This document shows positions 59,911 through 64,000 of a stretch of DNA of 64,000 nt, piece by piece; the stretch's first letter is position 1, and each line of letters starts with the position of its first letter. The notes beneath the pieces are model-generated. The model was not told the DNA's origin. It did not search any database and saw only the letters and a list, made by a program, of their open reading frames with translations. Made by a program: the position numbers and the translations under genes. This DNA is from Roseovarius nubinhibens ISM (lineage in GTDB: Bacteria > Pseudomonadota > Alphaproteobacteria > Rhodobacterales > Rhodobacteraceae), in NCBI RefSeq assembly GCF_000152625.1, contig NZ_CH724156.1, positions 132,966 to 196,965 of the forward strand. The letters run 5' to 3'.

Positions 59911-61860
59911 TCAGAACTTGATCTTCGCGGTCAGCGCGAGGGTCCGCCCCGGCTCGTTGATGGGCACCACATTGGCAAGCCCCACCCCGTCCGAGCTGCG
60001 CGACGCATAGGTCTTGTCGAAGAGGTTATAGACGTCGAGCCGCAGCTCGAGATTGTCCATCTGACGCGGCGTATAGGTGCCGTAGACATTCACCACCTCA
60101 TAGCTCGGCAGGGTCGTCGGCGTGTCGTCATTCTCGAGCGCGATCTGCGCCGTGCCGCCGACGCGCCACTGGTCGCTGATGTCATATCCGGCCTCGAGAC
60201 CAAAGATATGACCCACCGGACGGCCCAGGTAATAGGCGGTCGAGGCGATGGTCGAGCCGCTGCTTTCGACATCGGCATAGGTGTAGTTGACCTTCACGAA
60301 CCCTTGGCTGCCGCTATAGGCGACCGAGCCGTCAAAGCCCTGCGAGGTGACATCGGCAATCGCGCCACGATCCCCGCCCGTGGGCAGTACCGCGTTGATA
60401 TCCTTGACTTCCGTGTAGAAGAGCGCGCCGCTCACCTCCCACGGGCCAGAGGCATAGCGCAGACCCACGCGCGCCGCATTGGCCCGCGATGTCGTGGTGC
60501 CATTATAGGTCCAGGCCCCGCCGAAATTGACCAGCGCCGCCTCGCCCAGCTCATAGCCGCCCCAGCTCGACGCGACACCGGCGTTGAAGGTCAGCGTGTC
60601 GGTGAGGATCACATCCACCGCCGCGTTGACGCTCGCCCCGGTGTCGGTGAATTTCGACCCGTCCGCGCCTTTGAACTCTTGCGTATCGACCCGCGCCCCA
60701 TAGGAGACCGAGACCCGGTCGCTCAGATCCTGACGGGCCTGCGCGAAGATGCCAAAGCTGGTCAGCTCTTCCTTGCCGCTGCTGCCATAGAGACCGGTGC
60801 CCCGGCCCAGACCGCGGGCGGTTTCGTGGAAAAAGTCGAGCCCCGCCGTCAGCGTGCCATTGCCAATGTCGAACTCGTTCTTGGCTGTGCCGCTCAGGCT
60901 CTCGTTGATGCCCCAGACACCAGAGGCGTCGATTTCTTGTTCGTTATAAGCGAGTTGCAAGGTGGGGTTCAACCAGCCCTCGGGCGTCTCATCGGTATAG
61001 GTGAGCGTGTAGGACCGCCGCCGCGACAGCGCGTCGACCATGGTCGAGGTGCGGCCCACGACCGAATCGAAATCGGGCCGGATGAAGAGAATACCGCCCG
61101 GACCCGCCTGCGCCGAACGCGCACCGGTGTCTTCGGTCTGCGAGGCCGAAAACGCCAGCCGCCCGCCGCCCTCGGCGGAATAGGCGAGCTTGACCATGTA
61201 ATCGGTCAGATCGGCCTCGGTGCCCGGCACGGTATGGCCCGAGCCATCTTCGTAATCGTCGCCCTTCTGCCGGGTGCCGCTGAGCAGATATTCGAACCCG
61301 CCCTGACGGCCAAAGACCGTGGTGCTGGCCCGCACGCCGGTGCCATTGGTGCCGCCGGTAATGCTGCTCATGCCGCCGAAATTGTCGCCCTCTTCGAGCA
61401 GGTCGCGCGCGTCCTTGGTCTCATAGGCGATGCTGCCCGCCAGTGCGCCGGGGCCCGCATCCGCAGGCGCGATGCCCTCGCTCACCTCCACCCGCTTGAG
61501 CAGCTCGGGATCGAGCAGCACGTTGCCGGTATGGTGGAAGGCCGATTTGTTCTGCCGCGCGCCGTCGATGGTCACCGACAGCAGGCTTTCTTCGATGCCG
61601 TTCACGTAGATCTTCTGCGCGATGGGCGCGCCACCCCCGGCGGTGACCGAGGATTCGCCTGCGAACACATCCTTGGCGGTCTGCGGGTTGCGGTTGTCGA
61701 GATCCTCTTCTGTCACCACCTCATTGCCGAGAAGCGCCTGCGCCTCTTCGGTTTCAATGCGCAGCGTGCCGAGGAAATAACTGTCGCTCTCTTGAGCATA
61801 GAGCGTGCCGGCCCAGGTGCAGGCAGACAGGAGCAGAAGGCTCCGGGCGGTACGGGTCAT
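59911..61860 (-). CDS. TonB-dependent siderophore/haem receptor
   Basis: 649 residues from ATG 61860, with GGAAGGA six bases before it. Signal peptide RTARSLLLLSACTWAGTLYAQ. Plug domain (about 45-150): NRNPQTAKDVFAGESSVTAGGG, IYVNGIEESLLSVTIDGARQNKSAFHHTGNVLLDPELLKRVEV and GPGALAGSIAYETKDARDLL. A 22-strand barrel follows with the C-terminal signature YNLFDKTYASR and a terminal Phe (TAKIKF). The plug resembles haem/transferrin-type receptors, so the ligand (siderophore or haem) is open. It supplies outer membrane uptake for the adjacent ABC importer. Confidence 0.94.
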   Translation of the reverse strand: MTRTARSLLLLSACTWAGTLYAQESDSYFLGTLRIETEEAQALLGNEVVTEEDLDNRNPQTAKDVFAGESSVTAGGGAPIAQKIYVNGIEESLLSVTIDGARQNKSAFHHTGNVLLDPELLKRVEVSEGIAPADAGPGALAGSIAYETKDARDLLEEGDNFGGMSSITGGTNGTGVRASTTVFGRQGGFEYLLSGTRQKGDDYEDGSGHTVPGTEADLTDYMVKLAYSAEGGGRLAFSASQTEDTGARSAQAGPGGILFIRPDFDSVVGRTSTMVDALSRRRSYTLTYTDETPEGWLNPTLQLAYNEQEIDASGVWGINESLSGTAKNEFDIGNGTLTAGLDFFHETARGLGRGTGLYGSSGKEELTSFGIFAQARQDLSDRVSVSYGARVDTQEFKGADGSKFTDTGASVNAAVDVILTDTLTFNAGVASSWGGYELGEAALVNFGGAWTYNGTTTSRANAARVGLRYASGPWEVSGALFYTEVKDINAVLPTGGDRGAIADVTSQGFDGSVAYSGSQGFVKVNYTYADVESSGSTIASTAYYLGRPVGHIFGLEAGYDISDQWRVGGTAQIALENDDTPTTLPSYEVVNVYGTYTPRQMDNLELRLDVYNLFDKTYASRSSDGVGLANVVPINEPGRTLALTAKIKF

Positions 61861-61958
61861 GGTTTGTCCTTCCAAAGTCCGTGATATTGGCTGGAAGGCA
61901 CGTCAGGGCGGCGATCTGGCTTTGGGATGATTGAGCAGAAATGCTAGGCCGCGCGTTA

Positions 61959-61977
61959 CCTGAGTCTTTTACTCAGG
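61959..61977. promoter_or_regulatory. Palindromic operator upstream of the TonB receptor (iron-box-like)
   Basis: Perfect 7-bp inverted repeat CCTGAGT-CTTTT-ACTCAGG about 100 bases before the receptor start. Its centre fits TGA-N9-TCA (61961-61975), the iron-rhodo-box pattern bound by RirA in alphaproteobacteria. Position upstream of an iron receptor supports this; another dimeric regulator is possible. Confidence 0.55.
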
Positions 61978-62038
61978 GCAAGGGGGCCGCCCCATCTTCC
62001 CCGCAACCCGTGCAGGAATGCCACGCAAACCCCGCGAC

Positions 62039-62326
62039 TTAGCCGTGATCGCGCTGCCAGATCTGCCAGCGGAACTTGGCCTCGCGCAGCGCATCCATGA
62101 AGGCAATCGCATGGATCATGAAACCGCCAGCATAGCGGCCCACGAAACTATGCTCGGGCGTGGTCAGGTTATAGCTGACCCAGGCCAGCGACAGCGCGGT
62201 AAAGGCCATCATCAGCCCCCGCCCCGCCTGCCCGTTGAGCACCTGCCCCATGCCGGTGAGCCCGGCCGCCACAATGCCGACGATGAGCGGCCGGTAGGGC
62301 CGTGGCTCTGCGATCCTGTCGGTCAT
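62039..62326 (-). CDS. Small membrane protein (TM2-like)
   Basis: 95 residues from ATG 62326. Two or three hydrophobic spans (LIVGIVAAGLTGMGQVLNGQAGRGL, MMAFTALSLAWVSYNL, GGFMIHAIAFMDALREA). The G-x-G-Q-x-x-N-G-Q-x-x-R-G pattern recalls TM2-domain or similar small inner-membrane proteins. Function unknown. Overlaps the upstream gene by four bases, so both are co-expressed. Confidence 0.72.
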   Translation of the reverse strand: MTDRIAEPRPYRPLIVGIVAAGLTGMGQVLNGQAGRGLMMAFTALSLAWVSYNLTTPEHSFVGRYAGGFMIHAIAFMDALREAKFRWQIWQRDHG

Positions 62327-62988
62327 GCCGCGCCCTCCCCCAGCTCTGCCAGATCCGCCGCCCGCGCCAAAAGCGCCTGCGCGCCGGCCCGGTCGATCTC
62401 GGCCCGCTCGAACCGCGCCAGCCGCGTGGTGAGGTAATGCCCGCGCTCGGTCTCGGCCACCCGCCATGTCAGGCGCACGCCCTTGGGGGTCATGAGCAGC
62501 TCCTTGGCCCGATCCTCCGCAAAAAACTCCAGCGCCGGATCCGCGAGACGCGCGGCCCAGTCCTCAGCGGCCCCCATATTCGAGGCCTTGAGGCTCAGCT
62601 CGGGCGGAAAGCCCGGCGGCGGTCGCATGTGATGGTCAAGCTCGCCATGCGGCGAGAAAAATTCGGTATTGGACGCCCGTTTCATCAGGCTCAGCACGCC
62701 ACCAATGGCGACAGGGCGATGCAGCGTCGCCTGCAGCCAGAGCACCGGCAGCTTGCGCAGCTGGATCATATCGACCACCAGCCGCAGCTCGGCCCGATGG
62801 CCCGCATAGGACCCGATGAGCGACGGATAGCCCGCGTGATCATGCTGCAGAACCTCGCCCTCGAGCGCCCCCCGGCAGCCCCCCAACAGATCATGGCGGC
62901 GGCTCTTCTCCTGACGCTGATCGCGCAGAAAGGCCGCGCCGAGACCGACGATCCCGACCGAGGCAATGGCAATGGCGGCGGCAGTCAT
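62323..62988 (-). CDS. Conserved hypothetical membrane-anchored protein
   Basis: 221 residues. N-terminal hydrophobic anchor (MTAAAIAIASVGIVGLGAAFL) followed by a basic stretch (RDQRQEKSRRHD) and a soluble domain with GYPSLIGSYAGHRAELRLVVDMIQLRKLPVLWLQATLH and RLTWRVAETERGHYLTTRLARFERAEI. No family recognised; I see no catalytic motif. Overlaps the small membrane protein gene by four bases. Confidence 0.7.
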   Translation of the reverse strand: MTAAAIAIASVGIVGLGAAFLRDQRQEKSRRHDLLGGCRGALEGEVLQHDHAGYPSLIGSYAGHRAELRLVVDMIQLRKLPVLWLQATLHRPVAIGGVLSLMKRASNTEFFSPHGELDHHMRPPPGFPPELSLKASNMGAAEDWAARLADPALEFFAEDRAKELLMTPKGVRLTWRVAETERGHYLTTRLARFERAEIDRAGAQALLARAADLAELGEGAA

Positions 62989-63015
62989 GATGGCAATCTC
63001 CCCCTTGAATTTGCT

Positions 63016-63045
63016 GCGCGGCCCCGCCTTATGACAGGGCCGCGC
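63016..63045 (-). terminator. Hairpin after the APC permease gene
   Basis: 9-bp perfect stem (GCGCGGCCC with GGGCCGCGC) seven bases beyond the permease stop. No T run follows on the minus strand, so it is a weak terminator or mRNA-end structure. Confidence 0.5.
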
Positions 63046-63051
63046 CTTGGC

Positions 63052-64000
63052 TCAATAGCCCTGCGGTTTCGGCCAGTTCATGGTGAACTGATCCGCCCGG
63101 CGCACGTATTTGTAACGATGCATCGAGAACCACAGCGACACCACCACATAGAACAGCATCATCGCCAGAAGCTGTGTCCCAAAGCCGAGATAGGTGGCAA
63201 AGAAGGTGGTGATACAAAGCAGCATCAGCACGATTGCCGGGATCGGGTGGAACGGGTGGACATAGCCGCGCCGGATCGAGCCCAGCGGCCATTTGCGGCG
63301 GAACATGATCATGTTGATCGGCATAAACGTATAGCCCAAGAGACCCGACAGGATCGAGAAGGTGATCACCTGATCCAACAGCCCGGTGAAGGCAAAGCTC
63401 ACCGCGATGGGAATAAGGAACAGGATCGACCGGTAGGGCGTGCGATAGCGCGGATGCACCGCGCCGAACCAATGCGGCATATAGCGGTCACGCCCCATCG
63501 AGAACCACGCCCGCGACGCATCGTTGATACAGCCATTGGCCGAGGCCGTGGCGGCAAAGAGCGTGCCGACAAAGAGGAACACCTGCAATGTGGTGCTGCC
63601 CGTCATCCGCGCCGCATCATAGAGCGGTACGGTGGCCTGACCGAGATACTCCCACGGCAGCAGCCCGGAACAGACATACCAGGTCAGCGTCGCCGCGATG
63701 AGCAGCGTCATGATCCCGGTCATCGTGCCCAAGGGCAGCGAGCGGCTCGGCGAGCGGACCTCTTCGGCGGCCTGACAGGTGCCTTCGATGCCGAGATAAT
63801 ACCAGATGCCGAACTGAAACGCCGCGATGACCCCGATCCAACCATAGGGCAGATCGGTGAGCAGGTCGCTGTGCTTGAGCACCGCCCCCGCCGTCCAGGG
63901 CTGAACCCCAACGAACAGGATCACGATGGTGACAAAGGCCGCCGCCGTGATGATGAAGTTGAGCGTCAGCGTCATGAACACGCCGCGATAGTTGAGAAAG
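63052..64000 (-). CDS. APC family amino acid/ethanolamine permease, C-terminal part (partial)
   Basis: The frame stays open to the window edge (reading LNYRGVFMTLTLNF upstream), so the N terminus lies outside; about 316 residues are visible. At least seven hydrophobic spans (LTLNFIITAAAFVTIVILFVGV, GWIGVIAAFQFGIWYYLGIEGTCQAAEEV, FLFVGTLFAATASANGCINDASRAWFSMGRDR). YYLGIEGTCQAAEEVRSP is the APC motif seen in ethanolamine permeases (EutP/Eat type). Predicted proton-coupled uptake of ethanolamine or an amino acid; the specificity call is tentative. Confidence 0.88.
   Translation of the reverse strand, partial: FLNYRGVFMTLTLNFIITAAAFVTIVILFVGVQPWTAGAVLKHSDLLTDLPYGWIGVIAAFQFGIWYYLGIEGTCQAAEEVRSPSRSLPLGTMTGIMTLLIAATLTWYVCSGLLPWEYLGQATVPLYDAARMTGSTTLQVFLFVGTLFAATASANGCINDASRAWFSMGRDRYMPHWFGAVHPRYRTPYRSILFLIPIAVSFAFTGLLDQVITFSILSGLLGYTFMPINMIMFRRKWPLGSIRRGYVHPFHPIPAIVLMLLCITTFFATYLGFGTQLLAMMLFYVVVSLWFSMHRYKYVRRADQFTMNWPKPQGY

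Overview
The window is a high-GC alphaproteobacterial chromosome segment, most probably from the order Rhodobacterales (Roseobacter/Paracoccaceae type). Reasons: a SAM/SAH-type riboswitch, described so far in Rhodobacterales, lies in front of metK; an irr regulator is divergent from a fabA-fabB-fabI operon; and gene clusters such as phoH-ybeY-corC-lnt-metK-trmB and dac-tmk-holB-tatD have an alphaproteobacterial layout. There is one tRNA gene (Ser, UGA), no rRNA and no CRISPR array.

Layout. 0-4 kb: end of an MscS-type channel, sfsA (minus strand), then a tight plus-strand run (CinA-like domain protein, GNAT, AhpD-like protein, OmpA-like protein). 4-12 kb: a complete type I secretion locus on the minus strand (BapA/Lap-like Ig-repeat adhesin, TolC-like lipoprotein, C39-like-domain ABC exporter, HlyD adaptor). 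12.4-25 kb: argE, then minus-strand housekeeping genes (trmB, metK with riboswitch, lnt, corC-like, ybeY, a phosphotransferase, phoH, two related envelope proteins, miaB) and a glycosyltransferase-like protein. 24.7-27.9 kb: fabI-fabB-fabA facing irr. 27.9-36 kb: a plus-strand set of small metabolic enzymes (quinone reductase-like, haloacid dehalogenase, alpha/beta hydrolases, threonine dehydratase, EEP nuclease/phosphatase, zinc alcohol dehydrogenase, mandelate racemase-like). 36-42.6 kb: AEC transporter, MBL hydrolase, tatD, holB, tmk, D-Ala-D-Ala carboxypeptidase and a SPOR lipoprotein on the minus strand.

42.96-49.88 kb is a compact integrated element of about 6.9 kb. It is inserted at the 3' end of the tRNA-Ser gene and bounded by an 18-bp direct repeat of the tRNA end. 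It carries a tyrosine integrase, a serine resolvase, a RepA/DnaB-like AAA ATPase with a C-terminal helix-turn-helix, two unknown proteins, and a 564-residue reverse transcriptase of the kind found in antiphage defence (UG/DRT/Abi-like). It is more A+T-rich than its surroundings. Both ends carry paired 13-bp-spaced repeats that look like integrase arm sites. This is the best candidate for an undescribed system here.

49.9-55 kb: a small conserved protein, an autotransporter, and a TAXI-type TRAP transporter with its binding protein. 55-62 kb: a siderophore uptake locus (ABC importer, DUF2218 protein, TonB-dependent receptor with a TGA-N9-TCA operator-like palindrome) with a VOC protein in the middle. 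62-64 kb: two membrane-associated unknowns and the C-terminal part of an APC permease that runs off the window.

Two families of dispersed short repeats recur between genes: a 44-45-bp element made of 11-mers, and a 23-bp element. Copies flank single genes (mandelate racemase-like, VOC, trmB), so they mark likely insertion or rearrangement points.
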